DNA of 64,000 bases from Lysobacter sp. (GTDB lineage: Bacteria > Pseudomonadota > Gammaproteobacteria > Xanthomonadales > Xanthomonadaceae). The notes below the pieces were generated by a model that worked only from the letters and a program-made list of their open reading frames with translations, did not search any database and had not been told where the DNA came from. Position 1 is the stretch's first letter. Every line of letters begins with the position of its first letter. Positions 7,821 through 16,874 of this stretch are shown here, in pieces. Location: positions 1-64,000 of the forward strand of contig JAHCAU010000019.1 of NCBI GenBank assembly GCA_019634715.1, read 5' to 3'. Position numbers and translations under genes: made by a program.

Positions 7821-9893
7821 TCAGCGCAGGGCGAGGTTGTCCCAGCCCGGTCGCGGCGCGAAGCGCTGGCCGTACTTCGCTTCCAGGGCCTTGAGCCTGC
7901 CCAGCAGCACATCGACACCGGTGTCGCGGATGTACTGGATCGGGCCGCCGCGGAAGGGCGCGAAGCCGGTGCCGAAGATCACGCCGGCATCGAGCAGTTC
8001 GGCGTCGGCGACCACGCCTTCGTGCAGCGCCGACACCGCTTCATTGAGGAAGGGCAGGATCAGGCGGTCTTCCAGGTCGTCGGGCGCCTTGTACTCGGCC
8101 GGCACCTGCGGCTTCTGCGCCTTGCCGTTTTCCCAGCGGTACAGGCCCTGGCCGTCCTTCTTGCCGCGCTTGCCGGCTTCCGGCGGCGCGGCGAGCGCGG
8201 CGGGAATCTCCAGGCCGAGGAAGGGGGCGAGTTCCGCGCCGACGCCGGCCGCCACGTCCAGGCCGACGGTATCGACCAGTTCGACCGGGCCCATCGGCAT
8301 GCCGAACTTCGTCGCGGCCTTGTCGATCACCGGACCGGGGATGCCTTCGCTGTAGGCGGTCAGCGCTTCGAGCATGTACGGAAACAGCAGGCGGTTGACC
8401 AGGAAGCCCGGCGAACCTGCAACCGGCACCGGCAGCTTGTCGATGGCGCGGCAGAACGCGGCCAGGCGCTTTTCGACCTCGGGCGACATGCCGTCGTGGT
8501 GGATGATCTCCACCAGCGGCATCTGCGCCACCGGGTTGAAGTAGTGCAGGCCGGCGAACTGCGCGGGCCGGGCGATGTGCTCGCGCAGTTCGGTCAGCGG
8601 GATCGACGAGGTGTTGGTGGTCAGCATCGCGTTGGCCTTCATGCGCGGCTCGACCGAGGTGTACAGGTCGCGCTTGGCTTCGGGCTTCTCGATGATCGCC
8701 TCGATCAGCAGGTCGGCCTTGGCCACGCCCGCGCCGTCGAGATCGCCGACCAGTCGCGCCACGACGTCGGGACGCTTCGCCGAGTCCTTCACGCGCTTCT
8801 CGAACAGGGTCTGCGCGCGCTGCAGGGCGCCGTCGATGAAGCGCTGCTCGCGATCCTGCAGCGTGACGTTGAAGCCCTTGTAGGCCGCCCACGCGGCGAT
8901 GTCGCCGCCCATCACGCCGGCGCCGACCACGTGGACGTGCGCGATGCCATGCGTCTTGCCGCCCAGGCCCTTCAGGCGTTCCTGCAGGAAGAACACGCGG
9001 ATCAGGTTGCGCGCGGTCGGCGTGCCGGCCAGCTTCACCACCGCCTTGCGCTCGGCGTCCAGGCGCTGCTGGATGCCCAGGCCGGCGCTGCGCCGCCAGG
9101 TTTCGATCAGCGCGTACGGCGCGGGGTAGTGTTCCTTGCGCGCTTTGCGCGCGGTCATCTGCGCCATCTTCGGCGCGAGGAACTGGCGTGCCGGCCAAGT
9201 ATTGGTCGCCCAACCCAGGAAACGCTGTTTGAACGGGCGCTCGGTGCCCTTGAGGCCCAGGGTCGCGGCGGCTTCGACCAGACCGACCGGATCCACGACC
9301 TTGTCAACCAGGCCGATCCCGCGTGCGACCGAGGCCGACAGCGCGCGGCCGGTCAGCATCATGTCCATCGCCGCGGGTGCGCCGACCAGTTGCGGCAGGC
9401 GGGCGCTGCCGCCCCAGCCCGGGAAGATGCCGAGCATCACCTCGGGCAGGCCGATCTTCGTCGACGGATCGTTCGAGGCCACGCGCCAGGTGCAGGCCAG
9501 CGAGATCTCGGTGCCGCCGCCCATGCAGAAGCCGTGGATCGCGGCGACGGTGGGGAAGGGCAGCTCGGCGATGCGCTGGAACACCTGCTGGCCCCGGCGG
9601 ATCGCGTCGGCCGTCGTGCCCTTGCGGTCGAAGGTCTCGAATTCCTTGATGTCCGCGCCGGCGATGAAGCCCTTGTCCTTCGCCGAGCGCAGCACCAGCG
9701 CCTTCGGCGGCTCCAGCACGATGCGTTCGAGCAGGGCGCCCAGCTCGATCAGCACGTCCTGGTTGAAGGTGTTGACCGATTCGCCCTCGCGGTCGAACGA
9801 CAGCACCAGCACACCGTCGTGGCGCGGTTCCAGCCGCCAGTGGCGCAGGCGCAGGCCGTCGAGGCCGGGCAGGGGGGAGGTTCCTGTGGTCAT
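7821..9893 (-). CDS. FadJ/FadB-type enoyl-CoA hydratase / 3-hydroxyacyl-CoA dehydrogenase
   Basis: 690 aa bifunctional beta-oxidation enzyme. The N-terminal crotonase domain (about 20-220) has the oxyanion motif GFIAGADIKEF, the region CMGGGTEISLA and both catalytic Glu residues (Glu129, Glu151). The NAD-binding domain begins near 320 with VVGAGVMGGDIA, followed by TTNTSSIPLTEL and GLHYFNPVAQMPLVEII, which carries the dehydrogenase His. Two C-terminal 3HCDH helical domains follow (GSPGFLVNRLLFPYM; FGTGFAPFRGGP). No thiolase gene is adjacent, so FadJ and FadB cannot be told apart from context. It is divergent from rpoE. Confidence 0.9.
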   Translation of the reverse strand: MTTGTSPLPGLDGLRLRHWRLEPRHDGVLVLSFDREGESVNTFNQDVLIELGALLERIVLEPPKALVLRSAKDKGFIAGADIKEFETFDRKGTTADAIRRGQQVFQRIAELPFPTVAAIHGFCMGGGTEISLACTWRVASNDPSTKIGLPEVMLGIFPGWGGSARLPQLVGAPAAMDMMLTGRALSASVARGIGLVDKVVDPVGLVEAAATLGLKGTERPFKQRFLGWATNTWPARQFLAPKMAQMTARKARKEHYPAPYALIETWRRSAGLGIQQRLDAERKAVVKLAGTPTARNLIRVFFLQERLKGLGGKTHGIAHVHVVGAGVMGGDIAAWAAYKGFNVTLQDREQRFIDGALQRAQTLFEKRVKDSAKRPDVVARLVGDLDGAGVAKADLLIEAIIEKPEAKRDLYTSVEPRMKANAMLTTNTSSIPLTELREHIARPAQFAGLHYFNPVAQMPLVEIIHHDGMSPEVEKRLAAFCRAIDKLPVPVAGSPGFLVNRLLFPYMLEALTAYSEGIPGPVIDKAATKFGMPMGPVELVDTVGLDVAAGVGAELAPFLGLEIPAALAAPPEAGKRGKKDGQGLYRWENGKAQKPQVPAEYKAPDDLEDRLILPFLNEAVSALHEGVVADAELLDAGVIFGTGFAPFRGGPIQYIRDTGVDVLLGRLKALEAKYGQRFAPRPGWDNLALR

Positions 9894-10072
9894 GGGTTCT
9901 GTTCCATACGCTGGAGAATGGACGAATGATCCGGGGTGGCTCCGGGCGCGTCAATGACACGGCCGGGCCGCCGACCTGAACGCCCCGGCAACCGGCATGC
10001 CTTGTGGCAGGGGCGCCGCGGCCTCAGATCGGGAGATGTTGCAGCCACGGCGGCCCCGCCGCCACTCGCCGG

Positions 10073-10099
10073 GAACTTCCCGACGGGTGTATGGTCCGA
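10073..10099 (+). promoter_or_regulatory. Sigma-E type promoter upstream of rpoE
   Basis: GAACTT (10073-10078), a 16-nt spacer, then TCCGA (10095-10099). The ECF sigma-E/AlgU consensus is GAACTT-N16/17-TCTGA, so this differs at one base. It lies about 85 nt before the rpoE start, as expected for an autoregulated rpoE-rseA-mucD operon. Confidence 0.6.
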
Positions 10100-10185
10100 A
10101 CGACCGGTCATCCTGCTGGCCCGGCGCGCCGCCAAGGCGACCCGGGCAGGGGCGGCGCGGTCACCACCACGGGAGAAGCGGCCTC

Positions 10186-10803
10186 ATGGCCGAGATGACG
10201 TCATCGGAAAATGTGGACTTCGAACTGGTCCGGCGGGTACAGCGGGGAGACAGCGCCGCGTTCGACCTGCTGGTGCGCAAGTACCAGAACCGCGTGGTGG
10301 CCCTGATCGGCCGCTACATCCACGACTGGAGCGAATGCCAGGACGTGGCCCAGGAAACCTTCCTGCGCGCCTATCGCGCGCTGGGCAACTTCCGAGGCGA
10401 TGCCCAGTTCTCCACCTGGCTGCACCGCATCGCGGTGAACACCGCCAAGAACCACCTGGTCGCGCACAAGCGCCGTCCGCCGGGCGAGGACATCGACATC
10501 GACGATGCCGAGCAGTTCGAGTCCGCGCTGCGCCTGCGCGACAACGACACGCCCGAACGCGAACTCATGCGCCAGGAGATGGAGCAGACCGTGATGAGCG
10601 CGGTCGAGGCCCTGCCCGAGGAACTTCGCGCCGCGATCACGCTCAGAGAAGTGGACGGCATGAGCTACGAGGAGATCGCCCAGCACATGCAATGCCCGAT
10701 CGGCACGGTGCGTTCGCGGATCTTCCGCGCCCGCGACGCGATCGACGCCCGCCTGCGCCCGCTGATGGACGCACCGCGCGAACGCGAGCGGGCGATCCGC
10801 TGA
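10186..10803 (+). CDS. rpoE: RNA polymerase sigma factor RpoE (AlgU-like ECF)
   Basis: 205 aa ECF sigma factor for the envelope-stress response. Region 2: FDLLVRKYQNRVVALIGRYI and QDVAQETFLRAYRALGNF (core binding and -10 recognition). Region 4: VMSAVEALPEELRAAITLRE and MSYEEIAQHMQCPIGTVRSR, a helix-turn-helix for the -35. The tail is strongly basic and acidic. ATG 10186 follows GGGAGAAG by 7 nt. Downstream rseA and mucD give the Xanthomonas-type operon: anti-sigma factor RseA holds RpoE at the membrane, and MucD is the periplasmic protease. A sigma-E-like promoter sits in front, implying autoregulation. Confidence 0.95.
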   Translation: MAEMTSSENVDFELVRRVQRGDSAAFDLLVRKYQNRVVALIGRYIHDWSECQDVAQETFLRAYRALGNFRGDAQFSTWLHRIAVNTAKNHLVAHKRRPPGEDIDIDDAEQFESALRLRDNDTPERELMRQEMEQTVMSAVEALPEELRAAITLREVDGMSYEEIAQHMQCPIGTVRSRIFRARDAIDARLRPLMDAPRERERAIR

Positions 10804-10871
10804 AGCGCCCACCGACCACCGGCCGCTGTCCCCAGCACTTCGACGCAAGCCCCCTCCGACATCGAATCCCC

Positions 10872-11801
10872 ATGACCGGAATGCACGACATCGACACGAA
10901 GCACACCGCCCAGGGCAGGGCATTCCACCGCGAACAGCTGTCCGCGATGATCGACGACGCACTGTCCGCGGACGAATCCCGCTTCCTGCTGCGCCGGATG
11001 GAACACGACGACGAGCTCGCCGACTGCTGGCAGCGCTGGCAGTTCTACGGCGACGCCATGCGCGGCGGCGCCGGCCGCGCGCTGCCGGCCGACTTCGCAC
11101 AGCGCGTCGGCCGCGCGATCGCCAATGACGTCGCCGACGACATGACCCAGGCCACGCCGATCCGCGTCGCCCGTGGCGGCCGCCTGCTGTACTGGGGCGG
11201 TGGCGCCGCACTCGCGGCTTCGGTGGCGCTGGCCGCGCTGTTCGGCACGCGTCTGGATGCCCCCGTCGCCGGCGATCTGCAGGTCGCGGGGGTGTCGTCG
11301 CCGGTCGCGCCCTCGCTGCCGGTCGTGCCCGCCCCGCAGGCGCCGCCCTCCATCCCGGCCCCGGGCGTGGATGTCGGCACTGCCGGTGCGGCGGCCGCCG
11401 CCACCCTCGTCGCTGCCGCAGCCGCCGCCGAGCAGCGCCGCGACACCAAGCCCAGGATCATGGCGGCCTCGCGCGCATCGTCCGACCGCACCGAACTCGC
11501 CACGCGCGCCGACCCGGCGCCGCGTGCGGCGATCCGGTCCCGCAAGGACGAGCGTCCCCTGCAGGCCGTCGGCACGGCCCAGGCCCAGATCTACGCCGCG
11601 GCCGACGGCGCGCGCGCCGGGGCATCGACGTCCGCTTCGCCCGCGAAGTCCTGGCCTCGCGCGCTGGTGCCCGGCGCCTCGCACTCGGACGAGGTCGTGG
11701 TGACCTATCCGACCGAGACCGCGCGCCGCTCGCCGTTTCAGCCGGACTTCGTGCCGCTGATCGACGCTTCCCAGGCCGAGCAGGCCGGCCGCGCGCACTG
11801 A
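10872..11801 (+). CDS. rseA: Anti-sigma-E factor RseA/MucA-like
   Basis: 309 aa. The N-terminal cytoplasmic domain (LSAMIDDALSADESRFLLRR, DDELADCWQRWQFYGDAM) is the RseA/MucA N-domain that clamps ECF sigma factors. A single membrane segment follows near residues 104-120 (ALAASVALAALFG). The periplasmic part is long, Ala/Pro-rich and low complexity, ending in IDASQAEQAGRAH. Signal proteolysis of the periplasmic part would free RpoE. No classic Shine-Dalgarno is obvious before ATG 10872; ATG 10881 is an alternative. The gene lies 68 bp after rpoE and 112 bp before mucD. Confidence 0.88.
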   Translation: MTGMHDIDTKHTAQGRAFHREQLSAMIDDALSADESRFLLRRMEHDDELADCWQRWQFYGDAMRGGAGRALPADFAQRVGRAIANDVADDMTQATPIRVARGGRLLYWGGGAALAASVALAALFGTRLDAPVAGDLQVAGVSSPVAPSLPVVPAPQAPPSIPAPGVDVGTAGAAAAATLVAAAAAAEQRRDTKPRIMAASRASSDRTELATRADPAPRAAIRSRKDERPLQAVGTAQAQIYAAADGARAGASTSASPAKSWPRALVPGASHSDEVVVTYPTETARRSPFQPDFVPLIDASQAEQAGRAH

Positions 11802-11913
11802 CCTCGCCGACCGGCGCCGCACGGGCGCCGGCCGGGGCCGGTTGCCGCAACGGCGCACCCGCGCCGTCGCCTCCCCATCCTCCATTCCGCCTTTGTCGAG
11901 GACCTCACGCCCG

Positions 11914-13488
11914 ATGAAATCGTCGCTCCGTACCCTCACGCTCGTCGCGGCCACCGCTGCCGCCACGGCGACCGCCACCGCCGTGGTACCGATCACCGCC
12001 CGTGCGCCCGGTGCGCCGCCCGTCGTGCCGCCCGTGGCCGGGCAGCTTGCCGTCGAGCCTGCCGCCGCCCCGCAACTGGTCAGCGGCCTGCCGGATTTCA
12101 CCCAACTCGTCGACCACGTCGGCCCGGCGGTGGTCAGCATCGTGGCCACCGGCTCGGCGCGCAGCCCGATGATGCGGAGTCGTGGCCCGCAGATCCCCGA
12201 AGACCAGATCCCGGAATTCTTCCGTCGCTTCTTCGGTCCGGACGTGCCCTTTCCGGGTGGCCCGGGCGGTCGCGGCCAGGGGCCGGGCGACGACGATGTC
12301 GGCCCGCAGAGCGCCTCGCAGGGCAGCGGCTTCGTGATCTCGGCGGACGGCTACGTGCTGACCAATCATCATGTCGTCGATGGCGCCGACAGGATCCGCG
12401 TGCGCCTGGCCGACCGCCGCGAATTCGACGCCAAGCTGGTCGGCAGCGATGCCCAGTCCGACGTGGCCGTGCTCAAGGTGTCGGCCAGCGGCCTGCCGTT
12501 CCTGCGCAGCGGCGACGCCAGGGCGGTCAAGCCCGGGCAGTGGGTGGTCGCGATCGGCTCGCCGTTCGGCCTGGAGCATTCGGTCACCGCCGGCATCGTC
12601 AGCGCGGTCGGCCGCAACACCGGCGGTCAGCAGCAGCGCTACGTGCCCTTCATCCAGACCGACGTGGCGATCAACCGCGGCAACTCCGGCGGCCCGCTGC
12701 TCAACACGCGCGGCGAGGTGGTCGGCATCAACTCGCAGATCTTCAGCAATTCCGGCGGCTACATGGGCGTGAGCTTCGCCATTCCCATGGACGTGGCGAT
12801 GAACGTCACCGACCAGATCAAGACCCGCGGCAGGGTCGAGCGTGCGCAGTTGGGCGCCGTGGTGGAGCCTGTATCCGCCGTCAAGGCGGAGGGATTCGGC
12901 CTGCCCGATACCCGCGGCGCACTGGTCAACGAGGTGCGCCCGGGCAGCCCGGCGGAGAAGGCCGGCCTCGAGCCGGGCGACGTGATCCGCGCGGTCGACG
13001 GCGTGCAGATCAACGATTTCAGCGACCTGCCGCCGGCGATCGGCAGCAAGGCGCCGGGCGCCTCGGTCACCCTCGCGATCCTGCGCGGCGGCAAGCCGAT
13101 CGAGCGCAAGGTCACCCTGTCCCGCCTGGACGAGAGCGAGGGCAATGCGCCGGCGATCGGGGGCGACGGCGGCAAGCCCGCCGAGGCGTCCTCGGGCAAC
13201 AAGCTCGGCCTGATCGGCCAGGATCTGGACGCCGACGACCGCCGCAGCCTCGGCCTGCGCGCCGGCGAAGGCGTGGGCCTGGCGCGGGTCGAAGGCCGCG
13301 CCGCGCGCGCTGCCGGCCTGCGCTCGGGCGACATCGTCCTGCGCGTCGGCACCACCCCGGTGGGCAGCGTCGCCGCCCTGGACCGCGAACTGGCGAAGTT
13401 CCGCGCCGACCAGACCGTGATGCTGCTGATCCGCCGCGGCGGCGCCACGTCCTTCGTCCCGGTCAGTCCGGTGGAGGAGCGCAAGTAG
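11914..13488 (+). CDS. mucD: Periplasmic serine protease MucD (DegP/HtrA family)
   Basis: 524 aa Do-like protease/chaperone. N-terminal signal peptide (residues 1 to about 27). Trypsin-like domain with the complete triad: His in LTNHHVVDGAD, Asp in SDVAVLKVSA, Ser in INRGNSGGPL. Two PDZ domains follow (GALVNEVRPGSPAEKAGLEP; GVGLARVEGRAARAAGLRSG). The loop between the start and the protease domain is Pro/Gly/Asp rich. ATG 11914 gives a clean signal peptide. As the third gene of the rpoE operon it degrades misfolded envelope proteins and restrains the sigma-E response. A strong hairpin terminator follows. Confidence 0.95.
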   Translation: MKSSLRTLTLVAATAAATATATAVVPITARAPGAPPVVPPVAGQLAVEPAAAPQLVSGLPDFTQLVDHVGPAVVSIVATGSARSPMMRSRGPQIPEDQIPEFFRRFFGPDVPFPGGPGGRGQGPGDDDVGPQSASQGSGFVISADGYVLTNHHVVDGADRIRVRLADRREFDAKLVGSDAQSDVAVLKVSASGLPFLRSGDARAVKPGQWVVAIGSPFGLEHSVTAGIVSAVGRNTGGQQQRYVPFIQTDVAINRGNSGGPLLNTRGEVVGINSQIFSNSGGYMGVSFAIPMDVAMNVTDQIKTRGRVERAQLGAVVEPVSAVKAEGFGLPDTRGALVNEVRPGSPAEKAGLEPGDVIRAVDGVQINDFSDLPPAIGSKAPGASVTLAILRGGKPIERKVTLSRLDESEGNAPAIGGDGGKPAEASSGNKLGLIGQDLDADDRRSLGLRAGEGVGLARVEGRAARAAGLRSGDIVLRVGTTPVGSVAALDRELAKFRADQTVMLLIRRGGATSFVPVSPVEERK

Positions 13489-13517
13489 GCCGCCCGTCGA
13501 CCTTCGGTCGCAGGAGC

Positions 13518-13549
13518 AACGCCCGGCCCGGTCCCACCGGCCGGGCGTT
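13518..13549 (+). terminator. Terminator after mucD
   Basis: An 11-bp perfect stem (AACGCCCGGCC / GGCCGGGCGTT) with a 10-nt loop, 29 nt after the mucD stop, followed by GTCGTT. It closes the rpoE-rseA-mucD unit. Confidence 0.75.
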
Positions 13550-13602
13550 GTCGTTCCGCAGGGGCCATTCGGCAGGCCCACGGCGGGAACCCGCCGGGTG
13601 TG

Positions 13603-13611
13603 TGCGATAAT
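13603..13611 (+). promoter_or_regulatory. Extended -10 promoter for lepA operon
   Basis: TGCGATAAT is a TGn extended -10 element 45 nt before the lepA start. No clear -35 is visible. Just upstream at 13581-13596 is a perfect 7-bp hairpin CGGCGGG-AA-CCCGCCG. Placement after the mucD terminator supports a new transcription unit here. Confidence 0.45.
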
Positions 13612-13656
13612 CCGTCGTTTTCCCCTCAAGGCCGCCGACGGCCGCCGCCGACGACC

Positions 13657-15462
13657 ATGACCGACTCCATGCGGAACATCCGCAACTTCTCCATCATCGC
13701 GCACGTCGACCACGGCAAATCGACCCTGGCCGACCGCATCATCCAGCTCTGCGGTGGCCTCGAGGCCCGCGAGATGGAAGCGCAGGTGCTCGACTCCAAC
13801 CCGATCGAGCGCGAGCGCGGCATCACCATCAAGGCCCAGTCCGTCTCGCTGCCGTACAAGGCGAAGAACGGCGAGACCTACTTCCTCAACTTCATCGACA
13901 CCCCCGGCCACGTCGACTTCAGCTACGAGGTCAGCCGCTCGCTGGCCGCCTGCGAAGGCGCGCTGCTGGTGGTGGACGCCGCGCAGGGTGTCGAGGCCCA
14001 GTCCGTGGCCAACTGCTACACCGCGGTGGAGCAGGGCCTGGAAGTGGTGCCGATCCTCAACAAGATCGACCTGCCCACCGCCGACATCGAACTCGCCAAG
14101 AGCGAGATCGAGGCGGTCATCGGCATCGACGCCACCGACGCCGTGGCGATCAGCGCCAAGACCGGCCTGAACATCGTCGACGTGCTCGAAGCCATCGTCC
14201 ACCGCATCCCGCCGCCGAAGCCGCGCGATACCGACAAGCTGCAGGCGTTGATCATCGACTCCTGGTTCGACAACTACCTCGGCGTGGTCTCGCTGGTGCG
14301 CGTGATGCAGGGCGAGATCAAGCCCGGCGACAAGCTGCTGGTGATGTCCACCGGCCGCGCCCACCAGGTCGAGAACGTCGGCGTGTTCACGCCCAAGCGC
14401 AAGGTGCTGCCGAAGCTCGGCGCCGGCGAGGTGGGCTGGGTCACCGCCAGCATCAAGGACGTCCACGGCGCGCCGGTCGGCGACACCCTGACCCGCAACC
14501 AGGACCCGGCCCCGCATCCGCTGCCGGGCTTCCAGGAGATGCAGCCGCGCGTGTTCGCCGGCCTGTTCCCGGTGGATGCCGAGGACTACCCGGACCTGCG
14601 CGAGGCGCTGGAGAAGCTGCAGCTCAACGACGCCGCGCTGCGCTTCGAGCCGGAAAGCTCCGAGGCGATGGGCTTCGGCTTCCGCTGCGGCTTCCTCGGC
14701 ATGCTGCACATGGAGATCGTGCAGGAGCGCCTGGAGCGCGAGTACGACCTCAACCTCATCACCACCGCGCCGACCGTGGTCTACGAAGTGCTGAAGACCG
14801 ACGGCAGCGTGATGTCGCTCGACAACCCGGCCAAGCTGCCGCCGGTGAACCACGTCGACGAGATCCGCGAACCGATCATCCGGGCCAACATCCTCACGCC
14901 GCCGGACTACGTCGGCAACTGCATCACGCTGTGCGAGGAGAAGCGCGGGTCGCAGGTCGGCATCACCTACATGGGCAACCAGGTGCAGATCAGCTACGAA
15001 CTGCCGATGGCCGAGGTGGTGCTGGACTTCTTCGACAAGCTCAAGTCGGTCTCGCGCGGCTACGCCTCGCTGGACTACCACTTCCTGCGTTTCGACGCCG
15101 GTCCGTTCGTGCGCGTGGACACGCTGATCAACGGCGATCGCGTCGACGCGCTGTCGATCATCGTCCACCGCAGCCATGCCGACCGCCGCGGCCGCGAGCT
15201 GTGCGAGAAGATGAAGGAGCTGATCCCGCGGCAGATGTTCGATGTCGCGATCCAGGCCGCGATCGGCTCGCAGATCATCTCGCGCAGCACGGTCAAGGCG
15301 CTGCGCAAGAACGTGCTGGCCAAGTGCTACGGCGGCGACGTCAGCCGCAAGCGCAAGCTCCTGGAGAAGCAGAAGGAAGGCAAGAAGCGCATGAAGCAGG
15401 TCGGCCGCGTGGAGATCCCGCAGGAAGCCTTCCTCGCCGTGCTGCAGGTGGACAGCAAGTAA
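13657..15462 (+). CDS. lepA: Elongation factor 4 (LepA)
   Basis: 601 aa ribosome-associated GTPase that remodels stalled or mispositioned translating ribosomes. G1 AHVDHGKS, switch I/effector RERGITIK, G3 DTPGH, G4 NKID and G5 SAKTG are intact. The C-terminal LepA-specific domain (YHFLRFDAGPFVRVDTLING, CYGGDVSRKRKLLEKQKEG) is complete. ATG 13657 (MTDSMRN) resembles related Xanthomonadaceae proteins; ATG 13669 is possible. lepB follows, the classic pairing, with a GGGAAT-type inverted repeat filling the gap. Confidence 0.97.
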   Translation: MTDSMRNIRNFSIIAHVDHGKSTLADRIIQLCGGLEAREMEAQVLDSNPIERERGITIKAQSVSLPYKAKNGETYFLNFIDTPGHVDFSYEVSRSLAACEGALLVVDAAQGVEAQSVANCYTAVEQGLEVVPILNKIDLPTADIELAKSEIEAVIGIDATDAVAISAKTGLNIVDVLEAIVHRIPPPKPRDTDKLQALIIDSWFDNYLGVVSLVRVMQGEIKPGDKLLVMSTGRAHQVENVGVFTPKRKVLPKLGAGEVGWVTASIKDVHGAPVGDTLTRNQDPAPHPLPGFQEMQPRVFAGLFPVDAEDYPDLREALEKLQLNDAALRFEPESSEAMGFGFRCGFLGMLHMEIVQERLEREYDLNLITTAPTVVYEVLKTDGSVMSLDNPAKLPPVNHVDEIREPIIRANILTPPDYVGNCITLCEEKRGSQVGITYMGNQVQISYELPMAEVVLDFFDKLKSVSRGYASLDYHFLRFDAGPFVRVDTLINGDRVDALSIIVHRSHADRRGRELCEKMKELIPRQMFDVAIQAAIGSQIISRSTVKALRKNVLAKCYGGDVSRKRKLLEKQKEGKKRMKQVGRVEIPQEAFLAVLQVDSK

Positions 15463-15463
15463 G

Positions 15464-15580
15464 GCCGGGAATGGGGAACCGGGAGTCGGGAATCGGAAAC
15501 AACGATCCCGCTGTCGCCGGATTCCGCCGTTGGCATTCCCGATTCTCCATTCCCCGTTTTCATCATTGATTCCCGGTCCC
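15464..15580. repeat. GGGAAT-type inverted repeat, lepA-lepB gap
   Basis: Left arm GCCGGGAATGGGGAACCGGG and on to about 15496; right arm about 15533-15580 (CATTCCCGATTCTCCATTCC and following). The arms are imperfect reverse complements around a 36-nt spacer. It starts 1 nt after the lepA stop and ends before the AAAGGA ribosome site of lepB. Related copies lie at 19549-19678 and 51451-51554. Confidence 0.8.
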
Positions 15581-15592
15581 AAAGGAACCCCC

Positions 15593-16411
15593 ATGGTCTG
15601 GTTCGAAATCATCCTGGTCACGCTGACCCTGCTCACCGGCGTCATCTGGCTGCTGGACAAGCTGTTCTTCGCCAAGCGCCGCGCCAGGGCCGACGGCCTG
15701 CTCGACGAGGCCAAGGAGCCGGTGGCGGTGGACTACGCCCGCGCCTTCTTCCCGGTGCTGGCGGTGGTGCTGATCCTGCGCAGCTTCGTCGCCGAGCCCT
15801 TCCGCATCCCGTCCAGCTCGATGATGCCGACCCTGCTGATCGGCGATTTCATCCTGGTCAACAAGTACGCCTACGGCCTGCGCCTGCCGGTCACCAACAG
15901 GAAGGTGGTCGAGATCGGCGAGCCCGAGCGCGGCGACGTGGTGGTGTTCCGTTATCCGGGCAAGGGGCCGAACGATCCGAACACCGGTCTGGACTACATC
16001 AAGCGCGTGATCGGCCTGCCCGGCGACACCGTGAGCTATCGCGACAACCAGCTGACCATCAACGGCCAGACCCTGGAGTACACCACCGTCGGCGAATACG
16101 TCGGCAAGGGGCCCGGCGTCGAGATGACCGGCGCCACCGAACTGCGCGAGAAGCTGCCCGGCCGCGAGCATGCGGTGCTGGAGGACAACCTCCGCCCGGT
16201 GGTCGACCAGGGCGAGGGCGAATGGGTCGTGCCGGCGGGTCACTATCTCGTGATCGGCGACAATCGCGACCGCAGCGAAGATGGTAGATTCTGGGGCATG
16301 CTCCCGGAGGACAGGCTCCGCGGCAAGGCCTTCCTGGTCTGGCTGAACTGCAGCAACTGGTTCTGCAGCGACAGCTTCGACACGTCCAGGATCGGCAACG
16401 ACATACCCTGA
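15593..16411 (+). CDS. lepB: Signal peptidase I
   Basis: 272 aa inner-membrane Ser/Lys protease that removes signal peptides. Two N-terminal membrane segments (about 2-21 and 55-70). Box B FRIPSSSMMPTL holds the catalytic Ser, box D YIKRVIGLPGD the catalytic Lys, and box E YLVIGDNRDRSEDGRFWG is present. The usual Gly before the Ser (SGSMMPT in E. coli) is Ser here. AAAGGA lies 7 nt before ATG 15593. Co-directional with lepA and with rnc downstream, as in most gammaproteobacteria. Confidence 0.96.
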   Translation: MVWFEIILVTLTLLTGVIWLLDKLFFAKRRARADGLLDEAKEPVAVDYARAFFPVLAVVLILRSFVAEPFRIPSSSMMPTLLIGDFILVNKYAYGLRLPVTNRKVVEIGEPERGDVVVFRYPGKGPNDPNTGLDYIKRVIGLPGDTVSYRDNQLTINGQTLEYTTVGEYVGKGPGVEMTGATELREKLPGREHAVLEDNLRPVVDQGEGEWVVPAGHYLVIGDNRDRSEDGRFWGMLPEDRLRGKAFLVWLNCSNWFCSDSFDTSRIGNDIP

Positions 16412-16474
16412 CCGCGGCGCCCGGGCAGCGCGCCATCGACCACATTCGTCCAGTGCCATTGGGGAGTTCCAACC

Positions 16475-16861
16475 ATGCGACGTCACCAGAGCGGTATGAC
16501 CCTGATCAGCTTCCTCATCACCGCAGCCGTGGTGGGCTTCTTCCTGTTCATCGTCATGAAGCTGTTCCCGATGTACAAGGAATACTTCGAGGTCAAGAGC
16601 GCGCTGAAGGGCTTGGCCAGCGAGGCCGGCATCGCCCACGAACAGCCGGCGCAGATCAAGGAAAAGTTCTTCAAGCGCCTGTACATCAACTACTCGGAAA
16701 GCGTGAAGAACGAACACGTGAAGATCGAGAACAAGGGCGGCGGCCAGACCATCTACGTCAACTACGAGGTGCGCGTGCCGCTGTTCTACAACCTCGACGC
16801 GGTGGGCAAGTTCAGCGCCGAGCAGTCGCTGTCGGGCGGCGCCGCGTCCGCGCCGTTCTGA
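16475..16861 (+). CDS. DUF4845 membrane-anchored protein
   Basis: 128 aa. Short basic N-terminus then SGMTLISFLITAAVVGFFLF, a single membrane anchor resembling a type IV pilin N-terminus but lacking the Glu5/prepilin site. The remaining ~95 residues (YKEYFEVKSALKGLA...YVNYEVRVPLFYNLD) are predicted periplasmic. DUF4845 genes sit almost invariably between lepB and rnc in this group. Function unknown. GGGGAG precedes ATG 16475. Confidence 0.85.
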   Translation: MRRHQSGMTLISFLITAAVVGFFLFIVMKLFPMYKEYFEVKSALKGLASEAGIAHEQPAQIKEKFFKRLYINYSESVKNEHVKIENKGGGQTIYVNYEVRVPLFYNLDAVGKFSAEQSLSGGAASAPF

Positions 16862-16874
16862 TCCTCCGCCAGCG

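Noticed and set aside
16475..16861. DUF4845 protein as a type IV pilin
   Set aside because: The hydrophobic N-terminus is similar, but no prepilin peptidase site with Glu5 is present, and the genomic position is the standard DUF4845 one.
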